From DATJGR01 sp041739525 (lineage in GTDB: Bacteria; Pseudomonadota; Gammaproteobacteria; Pseudomonadales; Azotimanducaceae), in the NCBI GenBank assembly GCA_041739525.1, contig JBGSNQ010000111.1, forward strand, positions 61,160 to 125,159: a stretch of DNA of 64,000 bases, read 5' to 3'. Below the pieces are notes generated by a model that worked only from the letters and a program-made list of their open reading frames with translations, was not told the DNA's origin and ran no database searches. Position numbers and translations under genes: made by a program. Position 1 is the first letter of the stretch, and each line of letters opens with the position of its first letter. Below, piece by piece: positions 1 to 8,702 of this stretch.

Positions 1-350
1 TGACCCATGTGCACCTGCTCGAGCGCTTTCGCGCGCACTGCTTCATCACAGCGGAACTGGAAACCGGTCGTACGCACCAGATCAGAGTGCATCTATCGTC
101 GATAGGTCATCCATTGGTGGGCGATCACCGCTACGGCGCGCGCGGCCGGTTGCCTACGCGTCCGTCGATTGAATTGCTGGAGGCCGTTCGTGGATTTCGC
201 CGCCAGGCGCTTCATGCGGCGGAACTCGAGTTCGCACATCCGATCACCGACGAGCCGTTGCGCTTCGAATCGCCGCTGCCTGACGATCTGGTGCAACTGC
301 TCGCGGCGTTGTCGCGCGATCGCGCCGAGTCGGTCGAGAAATTGCGTTGA
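1..350 (+). CDS. rluD: Pseudouridine synthase RluD, C-terminal part (cut by window start)
   Basis: The frame is open from base 3 to the TGA at 348-350, so only the last ~115 residues are present. It shows the GRTHQIRVHL block followed by GHPLVGDHRYG, the hallmark of the RluA/RluD pseudouridine synthases that modify 23S rRNA (RluD acts on helix 69). The catalytic aspartate region lies outside the window. The following gene begins with TTG at 347, overlapping the stop by four bases, which matches the common rluD-pgeF pairing in gammaproteobacteria. RluC or RluA cannot be fully excluded from this fragment, but the neighbour favours RluD. Confidence 0.85.
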   Translation, partial: THVHLLERFRAHCFITAELETGRTHQIRVHLSSIGHPLVGDHRYGARGRLPTRPSIELLEAVRGFRRQALHAAELEFAHPITDEPLRFESPLPDDLVQLLAALSRDRAESVEKLR

Positions 351-1096
351 GCGCGTCCGACATCGTCGTACCGGATTGGCCCGCGCCATCGCGAGTACGT
401 GCGCTTTCGACGACGCGGCGTGGCGGTGTCAGTGGCGGTCCTTACGAGTCGTTCAACCTGGCGACGCATTGCGGCGACGACATCGCACGTGTCACCGAGA
501 ATCGTGAGCGACTGAAGGCGCGTTACGAAGTGCCGTCGACGGTGTGTTGGTTGAACCAGGTTCACGGGCGCGACGTTGTCGACGCCAGTTCTAGTCATTC
601 CGCGCCGCCCGCTGCGGACGCGGCGTTTTCCCTCGAGGCGCGGCGCCCGTGCGTAATTCTCACCGCTGATTGCATTCCGGTGCTGATCTGCGATCGAGCC
701 GGAACGATGGTGGGTGTCGCGCACTGTGGGTGGCGTGGTTTGGCACACGGCGTGCTCGACGCATTGCTGAAACGACTACCAACCGATGCCGCGAACCTCA
801 TGGCCTGGATGGGACCGGGGATCGGACCGGAGAATTACGAAGTGGGTGCGGATGTTCGCGATGCGCTGCTACACACGATGCCGCCGTCCATCATCGAGCG
901 CGCGCTGCGTCCATCCCGTAGCGGCAGGTGGCTGGCCGATCTCTATGAAGTGACGAGGTCGCAACTCGCCGCGCTTGGCGTATCAGCGGTGTTTGGCGGG
1001 GATTTCTGTACGTACCGGGAAGCGCGGTTCTACTCGTATCGCCGCGATGGTGTTACGGGACGAACGGCAACGTTGATCTGGCTGGAGGAACGGTAG
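347..1096 (+). CDS. pgeF: PgeF/YfiH family protein (multicopper-oxidase-like laccase domain)
   Basis: A 249-residue protein of the YfiH/YlmD/LACC1 family, whose members act on purine nucleosides and are linked to peptidoglycan editing (PgeF). The three metal and catalytic sites of the family are visible: the histidine in NQVHGRDV, the cysteine in ILTADCIPVLICD and the histidine in VAHCGWRGL. The length fits the family. The TTG start overlaps the rluD stop (TTGA), implying coupled translation. No better ATG or GTG start lies nearby upstream of the conserved region. Confidence in the family is high; the biochemical role is less certain. Confidence 0.9.
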   Translation: MSASDIVVPDWPAPSRVRALSTTRRGGVSGGPYESFNLATHCGDDIARVTENRERLKARYEVPSTVCWLNQVHGRDVVDASSSHSAPPAADAAFSLEARRPCVILTADCIPVLICDRAGTMVGVAHCGWRGLAHGVLDALLKRLPTDAANLMAWMGPGIGPENYEVGADVRDALLHTMPPSIIERALRPSRSGRWLADLYEVTRSQLAALGVSAVFGGDFCTYREARFYSYRRDGVTGRTATLIWLEER

Positions 1097-1103
1097 GGCT
1101 GAA

Positions 1104-1610
1104 TCAGCCGCCGGCGTTTGCAACAGCGGGTTGCGAACCGTCCGACTCCGACGTTGTGCAGTTCGCGACGATTCCGCGTTGAGCTTCTTCGATACGGGCC
1201 TGCCGCTCGTCTTCGGTCATCTTCACTTCTTCGCCGTCCGGTCCCTTCACGCGGATGCGTCCCGACGATGAAAGTCTCTCAAGCACGTCTCTCGAGCGGG
1301 TGCAGTTGGCGTCGCGGATGCGCGCGATCTCTGCCTTGCGCGCTTCTTCGGTTTTCTTGAGGTCGTCGAGCATCGCCTGCTGTTGCGGCGTCAGGACCGG
1401 CTGCGCGGGCTGTGCATCTTTCGGCGGAGCTGCCGGCACGCTGATGGTGGGTGCACCGGCTTTTGTGCGGATCTGTTCGCCTTTCACGCCGTAGGGGAGT
1501 TGCTGTGCGTAAGTGACGACACCGTTGGCGTCGATGTATCGGTAGATGTCGCCTTCTGCGCCCATCAGAAACGGCAGCGATACCGCGAGAACGATCAATC
1601 GAACGCTCAT
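1104..1610 (-). CDS. DUF4124 domain periplasmic protein
   Basis: A 168-residue protein that starts with a signal peptide (MSVRLIVLAVSLPFLMGAEG) followed by the short DUF4124 module, seen as IYRYIDANGVVTYAQQLP. The rest is low-complexity and charged, with a KKTEEARKAEIARIRDANC helix. An upstream in-frame extension to 1718 exists, but ATG at 1610 places the signal peptide at the N-terminus and has a GGGGA-like ribosome-binding site. The family is common in gamma- and betaproteobacteria and has no known function. It converges on pgeF with only seven bases between stops. Confidence 0.75.
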   Translation of the reverse strand: MSVRLIVLAVSLPFLMGAEGDIYRYIDANGVVTYAQQLPYGVKGEQIRTKAGAPTISVPAAPPKDAQPAQPVLTPQQQAMLDDLKKTEEARKAEIARIRDANCTRSRDVLERLSSSGRIRVKGPDGEEVKMTEDERQARIEEAQRGIVANCTTSESDGSQPAVANAGG

Positions 1611-1750
1611 GAGGCGGTCCCCAAGTCCATTAACGAAGAGTCCTTTCACAAAGCTTAAGCCGAAGAATACCACGCGCACCCTGGCGTCAGACGCCGTGTT
1701 TCGTGGCTTGGCGCACATTCCCGCGCGTGCAAACAGGGCCGCAGTTCAAA

Positions 1751-1779
1751 TTGACATGGTTCGTGCGTCGCACAAGAAT
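1751..1779 (+). promoter_or_regulatory. Candidate sigma-70 promoter of the ilv operon
   Basis: TTGACA at 1751-1756 and AAGAAT at 1774-1779 are separated by exactly 17 bases, a perfect -35 with a 4/6 match -10. It lies about 100 bases before ilvI and points towards it. The leader has no evident branched-chain leader peptide. Confidence 0.55.
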
Positions 1780-1883
1780 ACGCGGCTATTTCGCCGGGGC
1801 AAGAGCAGCGCGTCGAGTACGCGCTGTTGTCGTTTCTGCGAGATTCGGTTCGGTAGTTTGACGGTACGATCTTCGAGGATCCC

Positions 1884-3638
1884 ATGACGGAGCATCTATC
1901 CGGCGGCGATATGTTGATTCGCGCCCTTCAGGACGAGGGCGTCGACTACATATTCGGCTATCCCGGCGGCGCGGCACTGCACATTTACGATGCGATCTTT
2001 CGCCAGCAGCGCGTGGAGCACATTCTGGTGCGCCATGAACAGGCTGCCACGCACATGGCCGACGGCTATGCGCGCGCAACGGGGCGTCCCGGTGTGGTAC
2101 TCGTGACATCCGGTCCCGGTGCCACGAACGCGATCACCGGCATTGCGACCGCGTACATGGACTCGATCCCGATGGTCGTCATTTCCGGGCAGGTGCCGAG
2201 CGACCTCATCGGCACCGATGCGTTCCAGGAAACCGACATGGTCGGTGTATCGCGACCGGTCGTGAAACACAGCTTCCTCGTTAGAAGCGCCGCCGACATT
2301 CCGATGGTGGTGAAGAAGGCGTTCTACATCGCGACGTCGGGCCGGCCCGGCCCGGTCGTGATCGACGTGCCGAAAGACGTCACCGACCCGGCGATCACGG
2401 CGCCGTACAAGTATCCGAAGTCGGTCTCGTTGCGCTCCTACAATCCGGCGCTGCGCGGGCACACCGGTCAGATCCGTCGTGCGGTCGAGGCGCTGGCGCG
2501 CGCGAAGCGCCCCGTCATCTACGCCGGCGGCGGGGTGGTGCAGGGCAATGCCGCGGAGCTGATGACGCGCATTGCGAAGCGTCTGAACTTCCCTGTAACG
2601 ACGACGCTGATGGGATTGGGTGCATTCCCGGCGACCGATCGCCAGTGCCTCGGCATGCTCGGCATGCACGGCACGTTCGAATCGAACAACGCGATGCATG
2701 CGGCCGATCTCATACTCGCAATAGGCGCGCGCTTCGACGATCGCGTCACGAACAACCCGAAGAAGTTTTGCCCGCAGGCGACGATCGTGCACATTGATAT
2801 CGACCCGGCGTCGATCTCGAAGATCATTCCTGCCGACATTCCGATCGTAGGTCCAGCGCTCGCGGTGCTCGAAGAGATGGAGCCGATGCTCGAGCAGGAG
2901 CTGACGAAACACGGGCTGCCCGACGCCGCGGCATTGCAGGAGTGGTGGAAGCAGATCGACGGATGGCGCACGTCGCACGGCTTGAATCACCACATGCTCG
3001 ACCGCGTCGATCCCGACGCGAAGATTCTCCCGCAACAGGCGGTGCAGGCGCTGTTGAAGGCAACGAGCGGCGATGCATACGTCACCAGCGATGTCGGCCA
3101 GCACCAGATGTTCGCGGCGCAGTACTACGCGTTCGACGCGCCGCGCCGCTGGATCAACTCCGGCGGGCTCGGCACGATGGGTTTCGGTTTGCCCGCTGCA
3201 ATGGGCGTGCAGTTTGCGTTTCCGCAAGCAACCGTTGCGTGTGTCACCGGCGAGGGCAGCTTCATGATGAACATGCAGGAGCTGTCTACCTGCCTTCAGT
3301 ACGGCTTGCCGATCAAGGTAGTCAACCTGAACAACGCCGCGCTCGGCATGGTGAAACAGTGGCAAGACATGCAGTACGGCGGCCGGCATTCGCACAGCAC
3401 CTACCGCGAAGCTTTGCCGGATTTTGTGAAGCTCGTGGAGTCGTTCGGGCATGTAGGAATTCGAGTCGAACGACTCGGTGAACTGATGCCGGCGATGACG
3501 GAAGCGTTCAGCGAGAAATACCGGAAACGCCTGGTGTTCCTCGACGTACATGTCGATCCGGAAGAACACGTCTATCCGATGGCGATCAAGGGCGGCTCCA
3601 TGCGCGACATGTTCTTGTCCCGTGCGGAGACGAACTGA
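1884..3638 (+). CDS. ilvI: Acetolactate synthase large subunit
   Basis: A 584-residue ThDP enzyme that condenses pyruvate to acetolactate (or with 2-ketobutyrate to acetohydroxybutyrate), the first common step of branched-chain amino acid synthesis. The catalytic glutamate sits in RHEQAATHMADGYARATG near residue 50. The C-terminal ThDP/Mg motif is TGEGSFMMN rather than GDG, a conservative variant I recall in pseudomonad enzymes, followed by LNNAALGMVKQWQDM. A GAGGA ribosome-binding site precedes ATG 1884. Its stop shares one base with the ATG of ilvH (TGATG), so the two subunits are translated together. ilvI/ilvB naming is a family choice. Confidence 0.95.
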   Translation: MTEHLSGGDMLIRALQDEGVDYIFGYPGGAALHIYDAIFRQQRVEHILVRHEQAATHMADGYARATGRPGVVLVTSGPGATNAITGIATAYMDSIPMVVISGQVPSDLIGTDAFQETDMVGVSRPVVKHSFLVRSAADIPMVVKKAFYIATSGRPGPVVIDVPKDVTDPAITAPYKYPKSVSLRSYNPALRGHTGQIRRAVEALARAKRPVIYAGGGVVQGNAAELMTRIAKRLNFPVTTTLMGLGAFPATDRQCLGMLGMHGTFESNNAMHAADLILAIGARFDDRVTNNPKKFCPQATIVHIDIDPASISKIIPADIPIVGPALAVLEEMEPMLEQELTKHGLPDAAALQEWWKQIDGWRTSHGLNHHMLDRVDPDAKILPQQAVQALLKATSGDAYVTSDVGQHQMFAAQYYAFDAPRRWINSGGLGTMGFGLPAAMGVQFAFPQATVACVTGEGSFMMNMQELSTCLQYGLPIKVVNLNNAALGMVKQWQDMQYGGRHSHSTYREALPDFVKLVESFGHVGIRVERLGELMPAMTEAFSEKYRKRLVFLDVHVDPEEHVYPMAIKGGSMRDMFLSRAETN

Positions 3639-4129
3639 TGCGTCGAATCATTGCCGTTCTGCTCGAGAACGAGGCCGGCGCGTTGTCGCGCGTCGTCGGC
3701 CTCTTTGCGCAACGAAACTACAACATCGAGACGCTTACAGTGGCGCCGACCGAAGACGAGACATTGTCGCGCCTCACTGTCACGACCACCGGGGACGCAT
3801 CGAAGATCGAGCAGATCACGAAGCAGCTGAACAAGCTCATCGAAGTGGTCAAGGTGATGGATCTGACCGACGGCGATCATGTCGAGCGCGAACTGATGTT
3901 GATCAAGGTGCGCGCCGAAGGAACGACGCGTGCCGAGATCAAACGCACCACCGACATTTTCCGCGGTCAGATCATCGACGTGACCGACACCACGTATACC
4001 GTGCAGCTGACCGGGCCGTCCGAGAAGCTCGACGGGTACATTGGAGCGATCGGTAAGGCGATCGTCTTGGAAGTCGTTCGCAGTGGCGTGTCCGGTATCG
4101 GGCGTGGCGAGAAGATTCTAGGTCTCTAA
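3638..4129 (+). CDS. ilvH: Acetolactate synthase small (regulatory) subunit
   Basis: A 163-residue regulatory subunit that binds IlvI and confers valine feedback control. The N-terminal ACT domain (about residues 2-75) begins with RRIIAVLLENEAGALSRVVGLF and contains NYNIETLTVAPTED; the ALS_ss_C domain follows, ending in EVVRSGVSGIGRGEK. Length is typical (163 residues in E. coli IlvH). The TGATG junction with ilvI shows translational coupling. ilvC begins 20 bases downstream. Confidence 0.95.
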   Translation: MRRIIAVLLENEAGALSRVVGLFAQRNYNIETLTVAPTEDETLSRLTVTTTGDASKIEQITKQLNKLIEVVKVMDLTDGDHVERELMLIKVRAEGTTRAEIKRTTDIFRGQIIDVTDTTYTVQLTGPSEKLDGYIGAIGKAIVLEVVRSGVSGIGRGEKILGL

Positions 4130-4149
4130 CTAAGGAATTAAGGGGAGTA

Positions 4150-5172
4150 ATGATGCAGGTTTATTACGACAAGGACGCAGATCTTTCGATCATTCAAGGC
4201 ATGAAGGTGGTTGTCGTGGGCTATGGCTCGCAAGGACACGCGCATGCCAACAACCTGCGTGATTCAGGTGTGAAGAACCTCGTGGTAGGCCTGCGCAAGG
4301 GCTCCGGTTCGTGGCGCAAAGCGGAGAACGCGGGGCTGAAGGTTGCCGAGGTTCCTGCAGCGGTGAAGGACGCCGACGTGGTGATGATCCTGACGCCCGA
4401 TGAGTTACAGCCCGCGTTGTATCGCGACCAGATCGAGCCGAACCTGAAGCAGGGCGCGACGATCGCGTTCGGGCACGGCTTCAACATTCACTTCCAGTTG
4501 ATCGAGCCGCGCAAAGATCTCGACGTGATCATGATCGCGCCGAAGGGCCCGGGGCATACGGTGCGTTCGACGTACGTGGAAGGTGGCGGCGTGCCGAGCC
4601 TCATCGCAATCGCACAAGATTCGAGCGGCTCCGCGAAAGAAACGGCGCTTTCGTATGCATCGGCCAACGGCGCCGGTCGTGCCGGCGTAATCGAAACGTC
4701 GTTCCGTGAAGAGACCGAGACGGATCTGTTCGGCGAGCAGGCGGTGTTGTGCGGCGGTGCCGCCGCTTTGGTTCAAGCCGGATTCGAAACGCTCGTCGAA
4801 GCGGGCTATGCGCCGGAGATGGCATATTTCGAGTGTCTGCACGAACTGAAGTTGATCGTCGATTTCTTCTACGAAGGCGGCATCACGAACATGTGGTACA
4901 CGGTGTCGAACACGGCGGAATACGGCGGCCTCACGCGCGGTTCGCGCATTGTCACCGCCGAGACGAAGGCCGAGATGAAGCGTATTCTCGATGAAATCCA
5001 GACCGGCAAGTTTGCGCGCGAATTCGTTCTGGAAAACCAGGCAGGTGCGCCGTCGATCAAGGCAATGCGGCGCATCAGTCAGGCGCACCAGATCGAGCAG
5101 GTAGGCGAAAAGCTGCGGGCGATGATGCCGTGGATACAAGCGAAGCGGCTGGTCGATCGCGAGAAAAACTGA
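4150..5172 (+). CDS. ilvC: Ketol-acid reductoisomerase (class I)
   Basis: A 340-residue short (class I) KARI that isomerises and reduces acetolactate with NADPH, the second step after IlvIH. The Rossmann motif VVVGYGSQGHAHANNLRDSG is near residue 20. The Mg-binding C-terminal domain shows ETDLFGEQAVLCGG and ECLHELKLIVDFFYEGG. An AAGGGGAG ribosome-binding site precedes tandem ATGs at 4150 and 4153; either may be used. It ends 13 bases before pssA, so an ilvI-ilvH-ilvC-pssA transcript is likely. Confidence 0.95.
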   Translation: MMQVYYDKDADLSIIQGMKVVVVGYGSQGHAHANNLRDSGVKNLVVGLRKGSGSWRKAENAGLKVAEVPAAVKDADVVMILTPDELQPALYRDQIEPNLKQGATIAFGHGFNIHFQLIEPRKDLDVIMIAPKGPGHTVRSTYVEGGGVPSLIAIAQDSSGSAKETALSYASANGAGRAGVIETSFREETETDLFGEQAVLCGGAAALVQAGFETLVEAGYAPEMAYFECLHELKLIVDFFYEGGITNMWYTVSNTAEYGGLTRGSRIVTAETKAEMKRILDEIQTGKFAREFVLENQAGAPSIKAMRRISQAHQIEQVGEKLRAMMPWIQAKRLVDREKN

Positions 5173-5185
5173 ACGGGACAGCGCC

Positions 5186-6013
5186 TTGATCGAACCTTCC
5201 AGGGAACCGGAACGGAAAAGCCCTTTGCGGGCAATATCGCCACGGCCTAACAACCTGGATGAGGGGATTGCGCCCGCGCGACGGGGCATCTATCTGCTGC
5301 CGAATCTGATCACCACGGGCGCGTTGTTTGCCGGCTTCTATTCGATCGTCGCGGCGATGAACGGCAATGTCATTCCCGCGGCGATTGCGACATATGCAGC
5401 CGTGTTTCTCGACACCGCAGACGGCCGCGTTGCGCGGCTGACTCGAACGCAAAGCGCGTTCGGAGCCGAGTACGACAGCCTCTCCGACATGGTCGCGTTC
5501 GGCGTGGCGCCGGCGCTCGTCGCGTTCACGTGGGCGCTGTCGCAACTCGGACAGTTCGGGTGGGTAGTCACCTTCATCTATATGGCCTGCACCGCGCTGC
5601 GGCTCGCCCGGTTCAATACACAAGGCGGCGAGGTCTCGTCGTTCACGGGATTGGCGAGCCCGGCGGCGGCTTGCGTGGTCGTGACCACCATCTGGGTGCT
5701 CGAAGACGGCCGCACGGCTGGCGAGCTGGTGGGCTTTCTACAGGCCTGCCTCGTTGCGTTCGTTACTACGGTCGTTGCGATGCTGATGGTCAGCAACTTC
5801 CGCTATTTCTCTCCCAAAATGCTGACTCTGCGCGGCCGCGTGCCATTCGTCGTGCTGGTTGCAGTGGTGCTCGGCTTTGCGATCGTCCTGGCCGATCCGC
5901 CGCGCATTCTGCTGGCGCTCAGCGTGTTGTATGCGTTGAGCGGTCCGGTGCAGTGGCTGGTGCGATCGATAAGAGGTAGTTCGGACAGCGGCGATGACGA
6001 GCACGCTGGCTGA
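5186..6013 (+). CDS. pssA: CDP-diacylglycerol-serine O-phosphatidyltransferase
   Basis: A 275-residue integral membrane enzyme making phosphatidylserine from CDP-diacylglycerol and serine. The CDP-alcohol phosphotransferase signature is complete: DTADGRVARLTRTQSAFGAEYD followed by SLSD, near residues 75-103. Several hydrophobic segments follow, fitting the Bacillus-type, polytopic PssA rather than the E. coli phospholipase-D type. The start is TTG at 5186. An ilvC-pssA adjacency occurs in many proteobacteria. The 3' end overlaps the next gene by 20 bases. Confidence 0.9.
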   Translation: MIEPSREPERKSPLRAISPRPNNLDEGIAPARRGIYLLPNLITTGALFAGFYSIVAAMNGNVIPAAIATYAAVFLDTADGRVARLTRTQSAFGAEYDSLSDMVAFGVAPALVAFTWALSQLGQFGWVVTFIYMACTALRLARFNTQGGEVSSFTGLASPAAACVVVTTIWVLEDGRTAGELVGFLQACLVAFVTTVVAMLMVSNFRYFSPKMLTLRGRVPFVVLVAVVLGFAIVLADPPRILLALSVLYALSGPVQWLVRSIRGSSDSGDDEHAG

Positions 6014-6344
6014 CGAGCACTGCGTGCGCGTCACACGCAGTTCCAAGCGTGTGCCGGAGTCGGAGCGCGAAGTGCTGCTGTTACAGGTGCCTGAGTGGAG
6101 CGTCGCGACGCGCGAGGGCATCGAACGGCTCGAGCGCGTGTTCAAATTCGCGAACTTTGCAGCTGCGCTCGATTTCACGAATCGCATCGGAGCGCTGGCC
6201 GAGGCCGAGGATCATCACCCTGCGATCCTCACAGAATGGGGTCGTGTGACTATCGGCTGGTGGACGCACGTAGTGGGCGGCTTGCACCGGAACGACTTCG
6301 TGATGGCGGCGCAGAGCGACCGCGTTCAGCCCGCGGCGTCCTGA
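5994..6344 (+). CDS. Pterin-4a-carbinolamine dehydratase
   Basis: A 116-residue protein with the family motif AEDHHPAILTEWGRVTIGWWTH, which holds the paired histidines and tryptophan of the active site, preceded by FKFANFAAALDFTNRIGALAE. The enzyme recycles 4a-hydroxytetrahydropterin; in bacteria it may serve phenylalanine hydroxylase or molybdopterin and pterin repair. No phhA is visible here, so the phhB symbol is not assigned. It starts inside pssA and its stop lies within the 3' end of the convergent DAHP synthase (19-base overlap). Confidence 0.9.
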   Translation: MTSTLADEHCVRVTRSSKRVPESEREVLLLQVPEWSVATREGIERLERVFKFANFAAALDFTNRIGALAEAEDHHPAILTEWGRVTIGWWTHVVGGLHRNDFVMAAQSDRVQPAAS

Positions 6345-7432
6345 TCGTTTCCGTCCAGTGCGGCGCGTCGAATAGAAGGGCCGTTCCGCTTCGCCACAGC
6401 GCTCGCGAGTTGCTCGAGACAAGCGACGGAGTCTTCCCAACCGATGCACGCGTCCGTAACGCTCTGTCCGTACGTGAGCCCGCGCCCGCTACCGATGTCC
6501 TGTCGTCCTTCGATGAGGTTGCTCTCGATCATCACGCCCATGATCTGCGGCCGGCCGCTTTCGAGCTGACGGCTGATGTCGGCCGTGACGTTGAGCTGCT
6601 GCCGAAATTGTTTGCTGCTGTTCGCGTGACTCATGTCCACCATCAGCCTTGGCGTCAATCCCGCGGCTTCGAGTGCCTGCGTTGCGCGTGCAACCGAGTC
6701 GGCGTCGTAGTTCGGCTTGCCACCGCCACCGCGCAAAATGATGTGGCAGTCGTCGTTACCCGACGTCGAGAAAATCGCCGAACGCCCTTGTTTCGTAACC
6801 GAAAGGAAGATGTGCGGGTGGTGCGCGGACTTCACCGCGTCCACCGCAACCTGTACTGAGCCATCGGTGCTGTTCTTGAAGCCGATAGGGCATGAGAGAC
6901 CCGACGCAAGCTGGCGGTGAATCTGGCTCTCGGTGGTTCGTGCCCCGATTGCGCCCCAGCAAACGAGATCGCCGAAGTACTGCGGCGAGATCGGGTCGAG
7001 ATACTCCGTGCCGGTGGCGACGCCTTGTTCGATGAGCGACCGCAACAAGCTGCGCGCGGTACGCAAGCCGAGATTGATGTCATACGAGTTGTTCAGGTGC
7101 GGATCGTTGATCAGGCCTTTCCAGCCGACGGTCGTGCGCGGCTTTTCGAAGTAGACACGCATTACGATCTTCAGCGTATCGCGATGGCGCACGATCTGCT
7201 CAGACAGCCGACCGGCGTATTCGAGCGCAGCGGCCGGGTCGTGGATCGAGCACGGTCCGATTACTACGATCAGTCGCGGATCCCTTCCATGGATGATGTC
7301 GCTGAGTTCGCGCCGTTCGTTGTAGACGAGTTGCGAGGCGGCATCCGAAATCGGCAAATCGGCCAGCAGCGCTTCCGGCGGCAGCACTTCTTCCATGCCG
7401 GTGATCCGGACATCGTCGGTGTGATACTTCAT
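6326..7432 (-). CDS. aroG: 3-deoxy-7-phosphoheptulonate (DAHP) synthase, class I
   Basis: A 368-residue enzyme joining phosphoenolpyruvate and erythrose-4-phosphate, the entry to the shikimate pathway. Recognisable blocks are VVIGPCSIHDPAAALEYA, MRVYFEKPRTTVGWKGLINDP, the KNSTDGS motif, and LMVDMSHANSSK. ATG at 7432 gives the usual family length; an upstream extension to 7495 adds a non-conserved tail. Which of the AroF/G/H isozyme types it is cannot be fixed without alignment of the feedback site. Its 3' end overlaps the convergent pterin dehydratase gene. Confidence 0.92.
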   Translation of the reverse strand: MKYHTDDVRITGMEEVLPPEALLADLPISDAASQLVYNERRELSDIIHGRDPRLIVVIGPCSIHDPAAALEYAGRLSEQIVRHRDTLKIVMRVYFEKPRTTVGWKGLINDPHLNNSYDINLGLRTARSLLRSLIEQGVATGTEYLDPISPQYFGDLVCWGAIGARTTESQIHRQLASGLSCPIGFKNSTDGSVQVAVDAVKSAHHPHIFLSVTKQGRSAIFSTSGNDDCHIILRGGGGKPNYDADSVARATQALEAAGLTPRLMVDMSHANSSKQFRQQLNVTADISRQLESGRPQIMGVMIESNLIEGRQDIGSGRGLTYGQSVTDACIGWEDSVACLEQLASAVAKRNGPSIRRAALDGNDQDAAG

Positions 7433-7554
7433 CGAAAACCCGCGCGGAAAGGGCCGTAACCATACCGGGAATGCAAAGTTGGGTGAAGGACGCACGCGGC
7501 GCTGCGAAGGGAAGCCGTTCTAGGATTGGCGGCGTGCTTCGGTAGAATGCCGTC

Positions 7555-8187
7555 ATGAGCATAGCTTCGATCGGACTGACGGATCGGCAACGGCGCGCCC
7601 TGGCCGGCATGGGCATCGATGTATGGATTCGGCGCGATGCACCTGTTGCCGTAACGGCTGCAGTCGTTCAGACGCCGCCGCAGGTGCGCACCCCCGAACC
7701 GACGCCCCGCGCAAGGCCATCAGTGCCGGGACCGGTGCCGGAGAAAACTGCCGCACCGGCGCCGACTACATCGCCGCGCGCATCCGAACTGAAGATCACC
7801 CTCGATTGCATCGCGGCCGGCGGTTTCGTCGTGGTTGGGGAGTGCGCGGGCGCGACCGACCTGCAGCTGGCGAAGGACATCGTGGTGGCGTTTGCGGGCA
7901 GCGGCGCCCAGCCGCAGCGATCGCAGTTCCGGTGGCCGCAGACTCAAACGGGCGACGCGAGCGAGTCCGCCGCGCGCAACGCTTATCGCGGCTTTCTGCG
8001 CGGCCAGATCGAGCGCGCAAACGCCCGGTGCCTCTTGTTGTTTGGTGCAACCGCACAGGGATTGCTGGAACACGATGCACAACTCGGCCCTGAACTGCGA
8101 CGACTCCCCGACCTGCGGGCATTGCGCGCCGACCCCAACGAGAAGAAGCAGCTTTGGCTCAGCGTATCCACGCACATCCGCGCCTGA
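7555..8187 (+). CDS. holD: DNA polymerase III psi subunit (HolD) with extended linker
   Basis: A 210-residue protein directly before and overlapping rimI, the holD-rimI order of E. coli. Two ends resemble HolD as I remember it: the N-terminus (TDRQRRALAGMGIDVWIRRD) matches the chi-binding segment, and the C-terminus (LRRLPDLRALRADPNEKKQLW) matches the E. coli LTDLRANP...ALW region. Psi links chi and SSB to the clamp loader. Unlike the ~137-residue E. coli protein it carries a proline/alanine-rich stretch at about residues 35-78. The partner holC is also in this window at 33588-34025. Without an alignment the call is moderate. Confidence 0.7.
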   Translation: MSIASIGLTDRQRRALAGMGIDVWIRRDAPVAVTAAVVQTPPQVRTPEPTPRARPSVPGPVPEKTAAPAPTTSPRASELKITLDCIAAGGFVVVGECAGATDLQLAKDIVVAFAGSGAQPQRSQFRWPQTQTGDASESAARNAYRGFLRGQIERANARCLLLFGATAQGLLEHDAQLGPELRRLPDLRALRADPNEKKQLWLSVSTHIRA

Positions 8188-8639
8188 ACTTCCGGCCGAT
8201 GGCACCGGAAGATCTCGATCGGGTGATCGAGAACGAGACACGCAGCTATGCGTTTCCATGGACGCGCGGGGTGTTCAGCGACTGTCTGAAGTCGCGCCAC
8301 GAGTGCTGGGTAGCGGAGCGCCAGGGCGACCTGATCGGGCATGGAATTCTGTCGATCGGCGCCAACGAGGCGCATCTGCTGAACGTGTGTGTCCGCCGCG
8401 ATCAACAGGGTAACGGGCTCGGCCGACAGATCGTGGTGCACATGATCGATCGCGCGGAGCGGCGAGGCGCCACGGTGATCTATCTCGAAGTGCGGCCGTC
8501 GAACCGCGTAGCAGGCGCACTGTACGCGTCGCTCGGTTTTCGCGAGATCGGTCTGCGTAAGGACTACTATCCGGCGGAACTCGGCAACGAGGACGCCCGC
8601 GTGCTGGCGTTGTCGCTCGCTCCACAGCTGCTGCGTTGA
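8154..8639 (+). CDS. rimI: Ribosomal protein alanine N-acetyltransferase RimI
   Basis: A 161-residue GNAT enzyme that acetylates the N-terminal alanine of ribosomal protein S18. The acetyl-CoA loop is VRRDQQGNGLGRQIV, preceded by EAHLLNVCV and followed by IYLEVRPSNRVAGALYASLGF, all typical of RimI. The protein starts with TTG at 8154, 34 bases inside holD, implying coupling. The length is slightly above E. coli RimI (148) because of a short N-terminal tail. Confidence 0.88.
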   Translation: MAQRIHAHPRLNFRPMAPEDLDRVIENETRSYAFPWTRGVFSDCLKSRHECWVAERQGDLIGHGILSIGANEAHLLNVCVRRDQQGNGLGRQIVVHMIDRAERRGATVIYLEVRPSNRVAGALYASLGFREIGLRKDYYPAELGNEDARVLALSLAPQLLR

Positions 8640-8669
8640 TCGCAGCGTCACCTTCGGACATCAAAGCCG

Positions 8670-8675
8670 TATAAT
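8670..8675 (+). promoter_or_regulatory. Perfect -10 hexamer upstream of prfC
   Basis: TATAAT lies 27 bases before the favoured GTG start of prfC. The region 16-18 bases further upstream has no good -35 match, so this is only a partial promoter prediction. Confidence 0.35.
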
Positions 8676-8702
8676 CGCGCGTTTTTTCGAAGGTTGTTCC
8701 CC

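Noticed and set aside
1896..3569. A 557-codon open frame antisense to ilvI
   Set aside because: It mirrors ilvI codon periodicity, has arginine/histidine-rich composition and no recognisable domain; GC-rich genes often leave such frames open.
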